A stretch of DNA of 64,000 nt from Bacteroidales bacterium. GTDB lineage: Bacteria > Bacteroidota > Bacteroidia > Bacteroidales > UBA10428. The stretch spans positions 1 to 64,000 of the forward strand of contig JAFGOZ010000071.1 of assembly GCA_016926235.1 (NCBI GenBank), given 5' to 3'. This document shows, one piece after another, positions 17,087 through 27,368 of the stretch (the stretch's first letter is position 1; every line of letters begins with the position of its first letter). The position numbers were made by a program, and so were the translations under genes. The notes under the pieces were generated by a model. That model was not told the DNA's origin, ran no database searches, and saw only the letters and a list, made by a program, of their open reading frames with translations.

Positions 17087-19009
17087 ATGGTAAAAAGTTT
17101 GAATCAACTATTTACTCACAGTGTTGAACAACATGCTAAGAACCCTTTTCTGTTAGAAAAACCCAAAGGGGCAACATCATATATAACCTACAATTACCAG
17201 CAAATTGAACAAGAAGTACACCAATTTGCTGCCGGATTAATATCACTGGGAATTAAAAAGGGTGATCGTGTTGCTCTGCTCTCCGAGGGCTGCAAGAACT
17301 GGGTTGTGGCAGAATTAGGAATTCTTTTTGCCGGAGCTGTAAATGTGCCTCTTTCCGTGAAACTAACAGAAGCGGAAGATATAAAGTTCAGGCTTGAACA
17401 TTCAGGATCAAAGGCAATAATTGTTTCACCTCCACAATACAAAAAAATAAACGGCCTTCACGATCAGGTGCCGGGACTTGAAAAAGTAATAACCTATACA
17501 TTACCAGAAAATTGTCATTCAAAAGATCTAAAATTTGACAATATAAAAGAATTAGGCAAACAATATCTTGAAAAGGATACCGAATCGTTCAATCAGATTT
17601 GGCAAGCTGTTACGGAAGATGATTTTGCTAACATTTGCTATACATCAGGCACAACCGCAGACCCAAAAGGCATTATACTTACACATAAAAATTACCTGGT
17701 AAATGTTGAGCAATCAAAAAGTAATTTTGTAGTACCTAAATGGTATACAACCCTCATAATGCTTCCATGGGATCATGCTTTCGCGCACACTGCAGGAATT
17801 TACACCCTTATTAGTGCAGGTGCAAGTTTCGCATCTGTTCAACAAGGAGATTCTCCTCTTGAAACATTAAAGAATGTTCCTAACAACATCAAAGAGATAC
17901 GACCACATTTTATGTTTAGTGTACCTGCATTAGCAAAAAACTTTAAGAAAAATATCGAAAATGGAATCAGGACCAAAGGTAAAATGGCCCGGGTATTACT
18001 TAAATGGGGTCTCGCTTTAGGATATTATTATAATGGAATTGGATGGAACAAAGGCAAAGGATTACGAATTCTAATAAAACCATTGTATAAACTCTTTGAT
18101 ACCATACTTTTTAAAAAAATTCGTGAGAATTTTGGAGGTAGGATGCTGTTTTTTGTAGGAGGAGGTGCATTATTGGATTTGGAATTACAGCGTTTCTTTT
18201 ATGCCATTGGCATCCCTATGTTTCAAGGTTATGGCCTTACTGAAGCATCCCCGGTAATAAGCAGCAGCAGTCTTGAAAAACACAAACTTGGTTCCTCTGG
18301 ACTGATTGTTTCTGACCTGGAAGTAAAAATATGTGATGATGAGGGTAATGAACTACCCATAGGTGAAAAAGGCGAGATAGTAGTTCGGGGAGGGAACATA
18401 ATGGCTGGTTATTGGAAAAATGAAGAAGCAACCAAAGAAGCCATCAAAGACGGATGGTTACATACAGGTGATATGGGTAGTATTGACAATGATAACTTTT
18501 TATATGTTTTTGGACGTTTTAAAAGCTTACTTATAGCAGACGATGGAGAAAAATACAGTCCCGAAGGTATCGAAGAAGCATTTATTAATCACTCTCCATA
18601 TATTGAGCAATGCATGTTGTACAACAACCAGGATCCTTATACTATTGCCTTGATAGTCCCATCCCGAGAGGCATTGTTGAGATATACGAAAGACCACCAT
18701 CTGGATATTAGTAATGAACATGATCTTGAAAAAATATTAAAACTCTATGAATCAGAAATGAATCATTATCGGAAACATGGTAAATACGCTGACATGTTCC
18801 CCCATAGATGGTTACCTGCCGCGATAGGTATACTAAGTGAAAGTTTTAACGAAGAAAATAAATTGATGAATAGCACGTTAAAAATAGTACGTGGAAAGAT
18901 TATCGAACGATATAATGACAGAATTAAATATCTTTACACGCCAGATGCCAAGATAATTACGAACCAAAAAAACCTGGAGAACTTAAAAACTTTATTGATT
19001 AACAGATAG
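17087..19009 (+). CDS. Long-chain fatty acyl-CoA synthetase (AMP-forming)
   Basis: This 640-residue ANL-superfamily adenylating enzyme activates fatty acids to acyl-CoA through an acyl-AMP. The P-loop-like YTSGTTADPKG lies near residue 185. Next come MLPWDHAFAHTAG, the A5 motif GYGLTEASPV near residue 385, LHTGDMGSIDNDNFLYVFGR (A7/A8) near 465, and a C-terminal lysine region. The pattern is that of FadD/FACL-type bacterial enzymes related to AMP-dependent ligases with long linkers. It is probably used for exogenous fatty acids. The stop lies only 6 nt before the ECF sigma start, so the two could be co-transcribed, though no functional link is known. Confidence 0.9.
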   Translation: MVKSLNQLFTHSVEQHAKNPFLLEKPKGATSYITYNYQQIEQEVHQFAAGLISLGIKKGDRVALLSEGCKNWVVAELGILFAGAVNVPLSVKLTEAEDIKFRLEHSGSKAIIVSPPQYKKINGLHDQVPGLEKVITYTLPENCHSKDLKFDNIKELGKQYLEKDTESFNQIWQAVTEDDFANICYTSGTTADPKGIILTHKNYLVNVEQSKSNFVVPKWYTTLIMLPWDHAFAHTAGIYTLISAGASFASVQQGDSPLETLKNVPNNIKEIRPHFMFSVPALAKNFKKNIENGIRTKGKMARVLLKWGLALGYYYNGIGWNKGKGLRILIKPLYKLFDTILFKKIRENFGGRMLFFVGGGALLDLELQRFFYAIGIPMFQGYGLTEASPVISSSSLEKHKLGSSGLIVSDLEVKICDDEGNELPIGEKGEIVVRGGNIMAGYWKNEEATKEAIKDGWLHTGDMGSIDNDNFLYVFGRFKSLLIADDGEKYSPEGIEEAFINHSPYIEQCMLYNNQDPYTIALIVPSREALLRYTKDHHLDISNEHDLEKILKLYESEMNHYRKHGKYADMFPHRWLPAAIGILSESFNEENKLMNSTLKIVRGKIIERYNDRIKYLYTPDAKIITNQKNLENLKTLLINR

Positions 19010-19015
19010 TATTCA

Positions 19016-19624
19016 TTGAATTTTGTAAAAGGAAAATATGACATTGACTCTCCGGATTTTGTTACCAGGATAGTAAACGGAGATTGCGAGGCATATAACG
19101 TATTATATAAAAGCATGTATAAGAAGCTTTGTGCATATGCTAATGTTTTCCTTAAAGATTTGGAGCAAGCAGAAGAGATCGTACAAAATACTATTTGTAA
19201 AATTTGGGAAAACAGAGAGAGCCTGGGAAAAATTGATAAATTTCAGGCCTACCTTATACGAAGCGTTAAGAATGCTGCTATTAATGCAATAAAGCATGTG
19301 CAGGTACAAAATAAGTTTAAGGAACAAATAATAAATTTGATAGATGATGTAGAGGATTTTGTTAGTATGGCTGATAATAAGGAACTTAACACACAGATTC
19401 AGGATGCTATCGACAGCCTGCCTGAAAAGTCAAAAGCCATTTTTGTAATGAGCCGGTATGAAGAGATGAAATATTCAGAGATAGCTGAAAAAACAGGCAT
19501 ATCTATAAAAACGGTTGAGTATCATATAACTTCTGCATTAAAACAGTTGAGCATGAAACTTCAAAATGTTTTATACGTATTCATTGGTACAATTGTTATT
19601 ATGTTTTACAATATGTTTTTATGA
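19016..19624 (+). CDS. RNA polymerase ECF sigma factor, TTG start
   Basis: This 202-residue sigma-70 family ECF factor has region 2 with YNVLYKSMYKKLCAYANVF and AEEIVQNTICKIWENRE near residue 57. Region 4 has IDSLPEKSKAIFVMSRYEEMKYSEIAEKTGISIKTVEYHI. The C-terminus ends in an unusual hydrophobic segment (VLYVFIGTIVIMFYNMFL), which may touch the membrane; many Bacteroidota FecI-like factors end this way. An in-frame TAG lies at 19007-19009 and no in-frame ATG occurs before about codon 34, so TTG at 19016 is the only reasonable start. It should direct transcription of the following FecR, STN-barrel and FG-GAP genes. The next gene, 52 nt downstream, encodes its anti-sigma factor. Confidence 0.88.
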   Translation: MNFVKGKYDIDSPDFVTRIVNGDCEAYNVLYKSMYKKLCAYANVFLKDLEQAEEIVQNTICKIWENRESLGKIDKFQAYLIRSVKNAAINAIKHVQVQNKFKEQIINLIDDVEDFVSMADNKELNTQIQDAIDSLPEKSKAIFVMSRYEEMKYSEIAEKTGISIKTVEYHITSALKQLSMKLQNVLYVFIGTIVIMFYNMFL

Positions 19625-19676
19625 CTAGGGTATTTATAAAGTAAATTGTTTTATATACAAAGGCACATAGATTAAG

Positions 19677-20708
19677 ATGCTAAAACATTACGAAAATATT
19701 GAGATTGAAGAGTTAATAACCAGATTTCTTGATCATGAGACATCTCCGGAAGAGATAGCCATTATTCAGGATTTACTGGAACAAAACCCTGATGCTCAAA
19801 AAATATTTACCAACGTATATAAAACTCAGTACACTATAGAACTTGATAAAATTACCTCAAAGGTTGATCCTGATGCAGCTTTTGAAAAATTTTTAAAAAC
19901 CACGAAACAAGAAAAACCTGCACATACAACAGAACCAAAACAGAATAAAACAAGAAAAATCATTCGATTAGCCATGCGTGTGGCTGCAGTATTGATGCTG
20001 GCAATAGGCATTTGGTTCACGTACAGCACCATTTCAAACAAAGAAAAATTAGTTCAGGTCGAATCTTATGACCAAAAGGACATGAAGATAACATTATCTG
20101 ATAATTCAGAAGTTTACCTGAATAAAAATAGCCAGCTAAATTATCCTGAAGAGTTTAAAAATAAAAGCAAACGTCGTGTATCTCTTATTGGAGAAGCATT
20201 TTTCAATATACAATCCATAAAAAACAATCAGTTCATTGTTACAGCCGGGCCATGCGAGATAGTTGCGATTGGAACTTCATTCAATGTTATGACATATCCT
20301 GGGGAAAACAATATTATTATTAGCGTGAAAGAAGGCAGTGTTAGTGTTAAGGCAACACTTTCTGATGGAAGTGCAATCTTTGATACGGTTACAAGTGGAA
20401 ATCAAACCACGTATTTAATAAATGAAGAAAAATTTGTAAAAAACAACATTATAAATGAAAATTATTTAGCTTGGAAAACAGGAATTATTACCTTTGCAAA
20501 CACAAGATTGGAAGATGTCTTTCAACTTCTTGAAAATGTGTTTGATGTAAAAGCAAAAGTAAACAATAAGCAAATAAACGACTGTTTGTTTACAGGAAAA
20601 TTTGACCATCAAACCATTGAACAGATTTTTCAAATACTTGAGCTTGCATTTGACATTCAGGTTGTAAAAAATGAAAACAAATTTGAAATTAACGGAACTG
20701 GTTGTTAA
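19677..20708 (+). CDS. FecR-family anti-sigma factor
   Basis: This 343-residue inner-membrane anti-sigma regulator has a cytosolic N-terminal ~95 residues that should hold the ECF factor. One membrane segment follows (AMRVAAVLMLAIGIWFTY, about residues 99-116). The periplasmic FecR domain has KDMKITLSDNSEVYLNKNSQLNYPEEF, RVSLIGEAFFNI, VTAGPCEIVAIGTSFNV and ISVKEGSVSV, followed by the DUF4974 C-terminal domain (ITFANTRLEDVFQLLE, about residue 268 onward). In the known FecI/FecR scheme the periplasmic domain senses an outer-membrane partner through that partner's STN domain. Here the next gene encodes exactly such an STN protein. Confidence 0.92.
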   Translation: MLKHYENIEIEELITRFLDHETSPEEIAIIQDLLEQNPDAQKIFTNVYKTQYTIELDKITSKVDPDAAFEKFLKTTKQEKPAHTTEPKQNKTRKIIRLAMRVAAVLMLAIGIWFTYSTISNKEKLVQVESYDQKDMKITLSDNSEVYLNKNSQLNYPEEFKNKSKRRVSLIGEAFFNIQSIKNNQFIVTAGPCEIVAIGTSFNVMTYPGENNIIISVKEGSVSVKATLSDGSAIFDTVTSGNQTTYLINEEKFVKNNIINENYLAWKTGIITFANTRLEDVFQLLENVFDVKAKVNNKQINDCLFTGKFDHQTIEQIFQILELAFDIQVVKNENKFEINGTGC

Positions 20709-20731
20709 TTTGTAAAGTAATAATTCCTTCC

Positions 20732-22111
20732 ATGATAGGCAACTGGATATTTAGTAAATATACATGTTTTCATATATTTATCTTACTTTTTACAAATTCA
20801 CTTTTCTCGCAAGAAGCTTTATTGAATAAAAGAATTACCTTGAATCAACAACAACTTACATTTGTTGAAGTTTTACAGGTTGTTGAGAAAAAAAGCGGGG
20901 TTAACTTTTCATACAACAGCGAGTTACTTCAAAGTGACATTCGGATAAATGTTAACGTTAATAACAGACCTATTAAAGACATCCTGAATGAAATGTTCCG
21001 GGAGACAGATATCAAATACCAGGAATTAAATGATCAGGTAGTGATCTTCAGGACCAGAAGGGATGAGATCGTTCTTAATCACAAAGAACAAATTATAAAT
21101 GTTAGCGACTATAAAAAACCTGAAGTTCAAACAGAAAAGGCTCCAATAGAAGACTCCGCAAATATTCAGCCACGAACACCGAAAATAAACCCACTGCTAT
21201 CCAGAAAGGCAAATGCTGTAGATAACAGCAACAAAGACTATATTGAAACCAAAAAGACAGCACAATACCAGGCAAAAAGAACATATTACGATAATATGAA
21301 GTATATCCCTTTTTATAAAAAACTATACTATGATATTGAACTGCATACACAAATGGAATACCCTCTGTTCCGCTCAATAAATCCCACACAAACGATTTAT
21401 TCTGACTATGTTGATTTGTACAAAAATAACACACGGGATCGATTGGGTTTTAACTTTGGTGGCAGGCTTGATGTTTATTATAAGGACTATTTTGTAAAAA
21501 CAGGATTGAATGTTTCGTTACGAAGGGAAGAATATGTGCATAAATACACGAACACTGAAGTTACGTGGCGGGATTCTTTATACAATACATACGAAACAAT
21601 TCAATTAACAAAATATGATGGATATTGGGAACTCCTGGGAAATGATTCAAACTGGGTTCCAACAACATATTTTGTAGATTCAGTTATAACATATGAAAAT
21701 TCGAAAACGATATATGATACAACTGAAAACTATATTAAAAATGAATATAGAAACAGAACAGCTTATTTCGAAATCCCATTACTATTTGGATACAATAAAA
21801 AACTTACTCACAAACTAAACCTCAACATATCTGGCGGATTCATTGCATCATTCTTAATTTATGAAAAAGGGAAACTCCCGGCATTTAGCGATTACACTGA
21901 TATAATCGTTACTGAACGTAAGCATTACCTTTCAACCGGATTTGCAATTGTGGTTAATCCCAGTTTGCAATACAGGTTATCCCGACAATTAAGTCTTATG
22001 GCTGAACCGGCATTCCGTTTCAATTTAAGATCTGTATACAACAAAGACTTCCCGGTTGAAAAGAAGTTGATATACGGAGGATTAAATATTGGATTGGTAT
22101 ATAAACTCTAA
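20732..22111 (+). CDS. STN-domain outer-membrane beta-barrel protein
   Basis: This 459-residue protein has a signal sequence (about residues 4-27, ending SLFSQ) and a secretin/TonB short N-terminal (STN) domain at about residues 33-105 (FVEVLQVVEKKSGVNFSYNSELL, then IKDILNEMF and YQELNDQVVIF). A linker of ~70 residues leads to a C-terminal barrel of about 8-10 strands ending in a Leu after aromatic strands (LNIGLVYKL). It lacks the CarboxypepD-like domain, plug and 22-strand barrel of SusC, so it is not a normal TonB receptor. A TTG at 20702 would overlap fecR by 7 nt. I chose the ATG at 20732 because it gives a clean signal peptide. It is probably the signal-transducing partner of the FecR just upstream. 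Confidence 0.8.
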   Translation: MIGNWIFSKYTCFHIFILLFTNSLFSQEALLNKRITLNQQQLTFVEVLQVVEKKSGVNFSYNSELLQSDIRINVNVNNRPIKDILNEMFRETDIKYQELNDQVVIFRTRRDEIVLNHKEQIINVSDYKKPEVQTEKAPIEDSANIQPRTPKINPLLSRKANAVDNSNKDYIETKKTAQYQAKRTYYDNMKYIPFYKKLYYDIELHTQMEYPLFRSINPTQTIYSDYVDLYKNNTRDRLGFNFGGRLDVYYKDYFVKTGLNVSLRREEYVHKYTNTEVTWRDSLYNTYETIQLTKYDGYWELLGNDSNWVPTTYFVDSVITYENSKTIYDTTENYIKNEYRNRTAYFEIPLLFGYNKKLTHKLNLNISGGFIASFLIYEKGKLPAFSDYTDIIVTERKHYLSTGFAIVVNPSLQYRLSRQLSLMAEPAFRFNLRSVYNKDFPVEKKLIYGGLNIGLVYKL

Positions 22112-22120
22112 ATATAAATA

Positions 22121-25100
22121 ATGAATAAAAAACACATTCATATAATACTGTTTAGAGTTTTTTTGTTGCTATTTACAACAATTAAAATGAACTATCTTGT
22201 TGCACAAGACACCATTCAACTTCCTTGCACAAAAGATACATACATGTCTTCTGAATACCCTGATAGTAATTTTGGCTTTCTTAAGCATATGATTATAGGT
22301 AATAACAATGGAGACATCTCTCAATTTAATTATAGCATTCTGGAATGCTATTTAAGCGGCATCCCGTCTGAGGCTGAGATTTTAAGCGCCAATTTAACTT
22401 TTCATTGCGATTCTGTATATGATAGCCCTATTAAAATAAAACCATTAGAAATACCCTGGTGCGAATCTTTTTACACATTTAATTTTAAATTACATGAAAC
22501 AAATATTGACTCATTGGAGTTTCCCGCTTTGAGTAAAGGCTTAAATAAAATTGATATCACTCCATTTGTCCAAAACTGGGTTGGCAGAAACTATTTGAAT
22601 GCTGGGATAATGATAGAAGCAAAGGAAATAGTTTTAGATAAATTCTATACAATCAGAACAAGTGATTACTCAAGCTTAACAGAAGACATCCCTCAGTTGG
22701 AAATAATCTACAATCTGCCTGCTGCATACTCTCAACTAAATTTTTATCCGGAAAAAGATATTATAATAACTAACCACACAGGCGAACCTACAGCTAGCAG
22801 AAATAATGAATATAATTATTCTGTTGCAGCATGGTCATGGTCTCACAATGGTACGCCATCCAGAGTTAGAAGCCTTATTCAGTTTGATCTTGATCATATA
22901 CCCGATGAAGATTCAATCTTAAGTGCAACATTATATTTAATTAATGACGGAATTCAACTACAATCACCCTTGAATGGACCGAATGATAGTTGGCTTCTAA
23001 GAATACTGGAACCCTGGGATGCAGATACTATAACATGGAATAACGGGAACATGATTAGTACCATAAATACAATTGAACCTGGAGCCATTTATCTTCCCGG
23101 GACTTCTGCTGCTGATGAAGGGAGGATTGTAGACGTTACAGACCTTGTAAGGGCCTGGAAAAGGAATGAAATTAACAATTATGGTTTGCTCTTTAAATTG
23201 AACACTGAAGTAGATTTAGATTATAGAAAAATGCAATTTGCATCAAGTGACAATGAAATATTGGCAACCCATCCAAGACTTGAAATAAAATTTTACCGTG
23301 ATCAGTTATTCACCCAAAGAGATGATATAGCTGTCACACATGACCTAGCTGCTTCATATGGCGCATCTTGGGCTGATTTCAACAATGACGGCTGGGAAGA
23401 TCTTTTTATCATTAACAACAATTCTAAAAACTGCCTGTATAAAAATAATGGAGACGGCAGCTTTACTAAAATTACTATAGGAAGTATTGTTAACGATGTT
23501 GGCAATTGGTATTCTTCATCCTGGGGAGATATTGATAATGACGGATTCCTCGATCTGTTTGTAACAAATGTCGATGCCGCCTCAAATAATAAAATATATC
23601 ATAATAACGGAAACGAAACATTTACAGAAATTACGACCGGTGTTATGCTAAGCGACAAATCATATAGTACTGCTTGCGCGTGGGGTGATTATGATAACGA
23701 TGGTTTTGTCGATCTGTATGTAAGTAACAGATCATCTGGCGCTAACTGGCTTTATAAGAATAATGGGGACCTTACCTTCTCAAAAATAACTGGTACTGTA
23801 GTAAACGACAACTCAGATTGCTATGGCATAGAATGGTGCGATATAAATGAAGATGGAAATATTGACCTGTATGTTACGAGTGCAAATCCTGCATCAACTA
23901 ATTTTCTATATTTTAACCAGGGAGACGGGACATTCATTAAAGATAATATAAGTAATATTGGATCATTAATAACCAGGTCAGTATACCCGCATTGGATTGA
24001 TGTTAATAACGACCTTCACTGGGATTTGTTTGTTTCAAACGGCGGAAGTGGATATTCCTCTCAAAATAATTTTTATTATAATAACGGTGAAGGAACATTT
24101 CATGAAGATACACTAGGTCCGTTTGTTGCCTCAATATCATCCACAACATGTTCACCACCCTGGGGTGATTTCAATAATGACGGATACATAGATGTAATTC
24201 ACAACAATTACTTAACAGCTCAACCTAACAACTTATATTTAAATACTCCTTCATTTGTATTTGATGAAATAACCAGCGAACCCTTTGTATCGGCACCAAA
24301 AAATGCTGGTATGGCTTATGCCGATTATGATAATGACGGGGATCTGGATCTATTCATGCCCACCTTCCTAAGTACCGATTCCAACCTCTTTTTCGAGAAC
24401 ACAGGTACTATACTTAATTACTTGAAAGTAAAATGTGTTGGAGTAATTTCAAATGCTGCGGCAATTGGAGCCATCGTAAAAATTAAAGCAGATGGTCATT
24501 GGCAGATGAGAAAAATATCCGGAAGCTCCGGAGTTCAATTCCAAAGTACATTAATATCGCACTTCGGAATTGGAAATGCAAATACTGTCGATTCGATCAT
24601 AGTAGAGTGGCCATCGGGATTGAAAACAGAATTATCCAATATTTCTTCAAACCAGAAAATTACTGTTTATGAACTGTCAAAAATTGAAGGCAATATTACT
24701 TTTAATGGTCATTTAACAGATACTAACGACATACTATTATACCCTGTAGCTGATGTGAAACCTTCCACCCCTATTAGAGAAGGAACCAGCAAGGATGGCA
24801 CATATAGTATAGATAGCATTCCTGCCGGACTTTATAAAATAATGGTAATTCCTAAAGGAAGTTACAGCGATTCTTGTATCTCAACTTATTATAAAAAATC
24901 AGAATTCTGGGAAAATGCTGATACAATTTTCGTTTCAGGAATTTTAGATTCAACAGGTACAAATATTGATCTTCTGCCTTTCATTTTCACGGAAAAAGAT
25001 CCTGTGCTAGTTCTTCACTATCCTTTTAATAATGATACAATAGATATTAGTGGAAATAACCATCACGCTATAAATCATGGTGCATTAACCGGTCATGACA

Positions 25101-26815
25101 GGTTTGGTTTTTACAAAAGATCCTTCAATTTTAATGGTATGGATGGATACATATCATGTAATGATTCTTTGTCTGAGATCCTCAACAATATATCTGTCAG
25201 TTTTTGGGTACAAACAACCAATAAATCAAACTCTGTACTTATTTCAAAGTATGACCCGGCAAATAATTCCGGATTCTATATTCAAATGTTAGTTAATGGA
25301 AATGTAATACTCAGTGGGAAAAATGGAAAAAGTGAATTAATTTCCACACCCACACTTTCTGTTAATATTAGTGATGGTAATCCTCACCATATTGTAGGAA
25401 TTATTAATGATGACAAATGGGAAATAATAGTTGACACGATATATAAATCATTTGTTGATGCACCGGCAGGCAAGTATCCTTTTATTGCAAATACCTCATC
25501 ATTTAAAATAGGAGAAACCTATGCAGGTGCTATAGATGACATTTATTTATATAATTATAAAATTTCATTAGCAGATATACAAAATCATTTTATGGAGAAC
25601 AGGTATATGATTGAAGGAATTATCACTTACAATGGTAATCTAATTAATAATGGAATAGTATACTTATATGATATTGATTCAGCCGGATCAGATCAACTCA
25701 TCCCTCTCAAACAATGTAATTTATATCTTGGAACCTATTCTTTCGATTTTATATACCCACATGCATATAAAGTGCTTGCATCACCAGGATTACCGGTGCT
25801 AACATATTGCAGTCCAACTTTTTACCAACATCAAAGATTATGGGAAAAAGCAACGGACTTAGTCATTTCTGTCAATAACAGAGCCGGCATTGATATTGAA
25901 TTACTATCAATCACCCCTGGCCATACTGTTAAGGGAAATGTATACACCTGTAATGGACCATTAATAACAGGCAATATAATATTATCAAATATTAGTGATG
26001 TAAATGACATACTTCCAACAGATATTATTAATGGTCAATATGAGTTAACAGAAGTTCCGACTGGCACCTATAATATCCTAGCAAAGACTAAAGAGAATGA
26101 CAGCATAAAATATAAAGACACCTATTATGTAAATTCCTCAACAATATCAGTACGCAGCAATTTATATATAAATAAAGATACTTCAGAAATTAATATTCAA
26201 TTGCTCCCTACTACTTATAATGATGATTGTTACCTATTTAGAGGAGATGTATATGCAGGAGATCAACTTCTATCTGAAGGAACTGTTGAACTCTACAATT
26301 CTGATCAGGATATTAACGAACTACAATTTACAACAACAATCAACAATGGATCATATAATATCCCATTAGTTTATCCGGGCAAATACAAAATAAAAGCTAT
26401 CCCCGATCCGGAAAGCCTCGAGAATAATGACTATTATCCGACATGGTATACACATAGTATGGATATACTCAATGCCTATGAGTTTAATATGCTACACAGT
26501 ATCAGGGCTGACATTCAATTATTACCCAAAACAAAAAAACTGGCTTATGTGCATATTGAACCATCAATGTTTACAGTTTATCCAAATCCATTTAATGAAA
26601 AAATTCATATATACTATTCGGTAGACTTTGAAAATTCATTACTGGTGAAAATCATTGGAATAGATGGAAATTTGTATTATTTAAAAGTTTTCAATAATCA
26701 AAATGGAGAAGGAACGATTGAAATTAGTACTGATGCATTACCAAGAAGTATTTACATACTAGATATTTTGATAAACGATGAAGGTATGTGGAAATCCAAA
26801 ATCATCAAACAATAA
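22121..26815 (+). CDS. Giant T9SS cargo: DNRLRE, FG-GAP, ASPIC/UnbV, LamG and type A sorting domain
   Basis: This 1564-residue surface or secreted protein has a signal peptide at residues 1-29. Two DNRLRE-type beta modules follow at about 30-200 and 205-395 (PCTKDTYMSSEYPDSNFG; SRVRSLIQFDLDHIP). Seven FG-GAP/VCBS calcium-loop repeats of the form W-x-D-x-N-x-D-G-x-x-D-L come next at about 410-770. An ASPIC/UnbV domain is at about 780-850 (ISGSSGVQFQS and FGIG). A LamG-like lectin fold is at about 960-1155, set among carboxypeptidase-regulatory-like modules. The C-terminal type A sorting domain starts FTVYPNPFNEKIHI at about 1485. The gene begins 9 nt after the STN-barrel gene, so it is the likely output of the sigma/FecR system. 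The modules point to glycan or cell adhesion; no catalytic domain is seen. Confidence 0.87.
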   Translation: MNKKHIHIILFRVFLLLFTTIKMNYLVAQDTIQLPCTKDTYMSSEYPDSNFGFLKHMIIGNNNGDISQFNYSILECYLSGIPSEAEILSANLTFHCDSVYDSPIKIKPLEIPWCESFYTFNFKLHETNIDSLEFPALSKGLNKIDITPFVQNWVGRNYLNAGIMIEAKEIVLDKFYTIRTSDYSSLTEDIPQLEIIYNLPAAYSQLNFYPEKDIIITNHTGEPTASRNNEYNYSVAAWSWSHNGTPSRVRSLIQFDLDHIPDEDSILSATLYLINDGIQLQSPLNGPNDSWLLRILEPWDADTITWNNGNMISTINTIEPGAIYLPGTSAADEGRIVDVTDLVRAWKRNEINNYGLLFKLNTEVDLDYRKMQFASSDNEILATHPRLEIKFYRDQLFTQRDDIAVTHDLAASYGASWADFNNDGWEDLFIINNNSKNCLYKNNGDGSFTKITIGSIVNDVGNWYSSSWGDIDNDGFLDLFVTNVDAASNNKIYHNNGNETFTEITTGVMLSDKSYSTACAWGDYDNDGFVDLYVSNRSSGANWLYKNNGDLTFSKITGTVVNDNSDCYGIEWCDINEDGNIDLYVTSANPASTNFLYFNQGDGTFIKDNISNIGSLITRSVYPHWIDVNNDLHWDLFVSNGGSGYSSQNNFYYNNGEGTFHEDTLGPFVASISSTTCSPPWGDFNNDGYIDVIHNNYLTAQPNNLYLNTPSFVFDEITSEPFVSAPKNAGMAYADYDNDGDLDLFMPTFLSTDSNLFFENTGTILNYLKVKCVGVISNAAAIGAIVKIKADGHWQMRKISGSSGVQFQSTLISHFGIGNANTVDSIIVEWPSGLKTELSNISSNQKITVYELSKIEGNITFNGHLTDTNDILLYPVADVKPSTPIREGTSKDGTYSIDSIPAGLYKIMVIPKGSYSDSCISTYYKKSEFWENADTIFVSGILDSTGTNIDLLPFIFTEKDPVLVLHYPFNNDTIDISGNNHHAINHGALTGHDRFGFYKRSFNFNGMDGYISCNDSLSEILNNISVSFWVQTTNKSNSVLISKYDPANNSGFYIQMLVNGNVILSGKNGKSELISTPTLSVNISDGNPHHIVGIINDDKWEIIVDTIYKSFVDAPAGKYPFIANTSSFKIGETYAGAIDDIYLYNYKISLADIQNHFMENRYMIEGIITYNGNLINNGIVYLYDIDSAGSDQLIPLKQCNLYLGTYSFDFIYPHAYKVLASPGLPVLTYCSPTFYQHQRLWEKATDLVISVNNRAGIDIELLSITPGHTVKGNVYTCNGPLITGNIILSNISDVNDILPTDIINGQYELTEVPTGTYNILAKTKENDSIKYKDTYYVNSSTISVRSNLYINKDTSEINIQLLPTTYNDDCYLFRGDVYAGDQLLSEGTVELYNSDQDINELQFTTTINNGSYNIPLVYPGKYKIKAIPDPESLENNDYYPTWYTHSMDILNAYEFNMLHSIRADIQLLPKTKKLAYVHIEPSMFTVYPNPFNEKIHIYYSVDFENSLLVKIIGIDGNLYYLKVFNNQNGEGTIEISTDALPRSIYILDILINDEGMWKSKIIKQ

Positions 26816-26826
26816 TTATAAAGAGA

Positions 26827-27189
26827 TTAATACTCAAGTACCTCTTCCCTCTTCAAGAGTGTATAAATATCACCTTCAATTTTACTTACACCATAATCAT
26901 AACAATAATAACACGTTTTCTCATCACCTGAAACCTGCATATTTGTAAAAAAATCAAAATTAAATCCTTTCAATAATAATTTATCCCTTTGTATATTTTC
27001 TATACCTGCAAGCCAAAGGTCTTTTAGTATTCTGTGGTTTTTGAGGAGTATTGAATTCACATCTCTTAATAATTTTGCCGTATCCTTGTTCTTTCGGTTA
27101 TTATAACTATTTCGGCAATGATCACTGCAAAACTTCTTATCACTGCGTCCTAATATTTTATCACCACATTCGGGACAAGTATTATCCAT
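26827..27189 (-). CDS. Zinc-ribbon protein of the DUF2116 type (120 aa)
   Basis: The N-terminus is a zinc ribbon with CPECGDKILGRSDKKFCSDHC, i.e. two Cys pairs in which the second pair is C-x3-C. This is followed by SYNNRKNKD. The remaining ~90 residues (KLLLKGFNFDFFTN and TCYYCYDYGV) match a common Bacteroidota family with no known function. The open frame extends upstream to 27252, but the Met at 27189 places the ribbon at the N-terminus as in relatives. It is convergent with the FG-GAP gene (11 nt between stops) and divergent from ssb. Confidence 0.75.
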   Translation of the reverse strand: MDNTCPECGDKILGRSDKKFCSDHCRNSYNNRKNKDTAKLLRDVNSILLKNHRILKDLWLAGIENIQRDKLLLKGFNFDFFTNMQVSGDEKTCYYCYDYGVSKIEGDIYTLLKREEVLEY

Positions 27190-27368
27190 TTTTTTATAAC
27201 TTTTTTTGTTTGTAAATATAAGAAAATCAAAATTATATCCGACATTAAACATTTATAAACGACTATAAACGCTTAAATACCGACTTAAGTTTGCAACATG
27301 TACTTACTTTGTTTCAACAAATTGAAATTAATAAAAACAATAATTATTAACCATTTAAATTTAAAGTC

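Noticed and set aside
19038..19040. ATG as start of the ECF sigma gene
   Set aside because: It is out of frame with the sigma-factor reading frame; TTG at 19016 is the only candidate after the in-frame stop.
20702..20731. TTG start of the STN-barrel gene overlapping fecR
   Set aside because: The ATG at 20732 gives a standard signal peptide; the extra ten residues add nothing recognisable.
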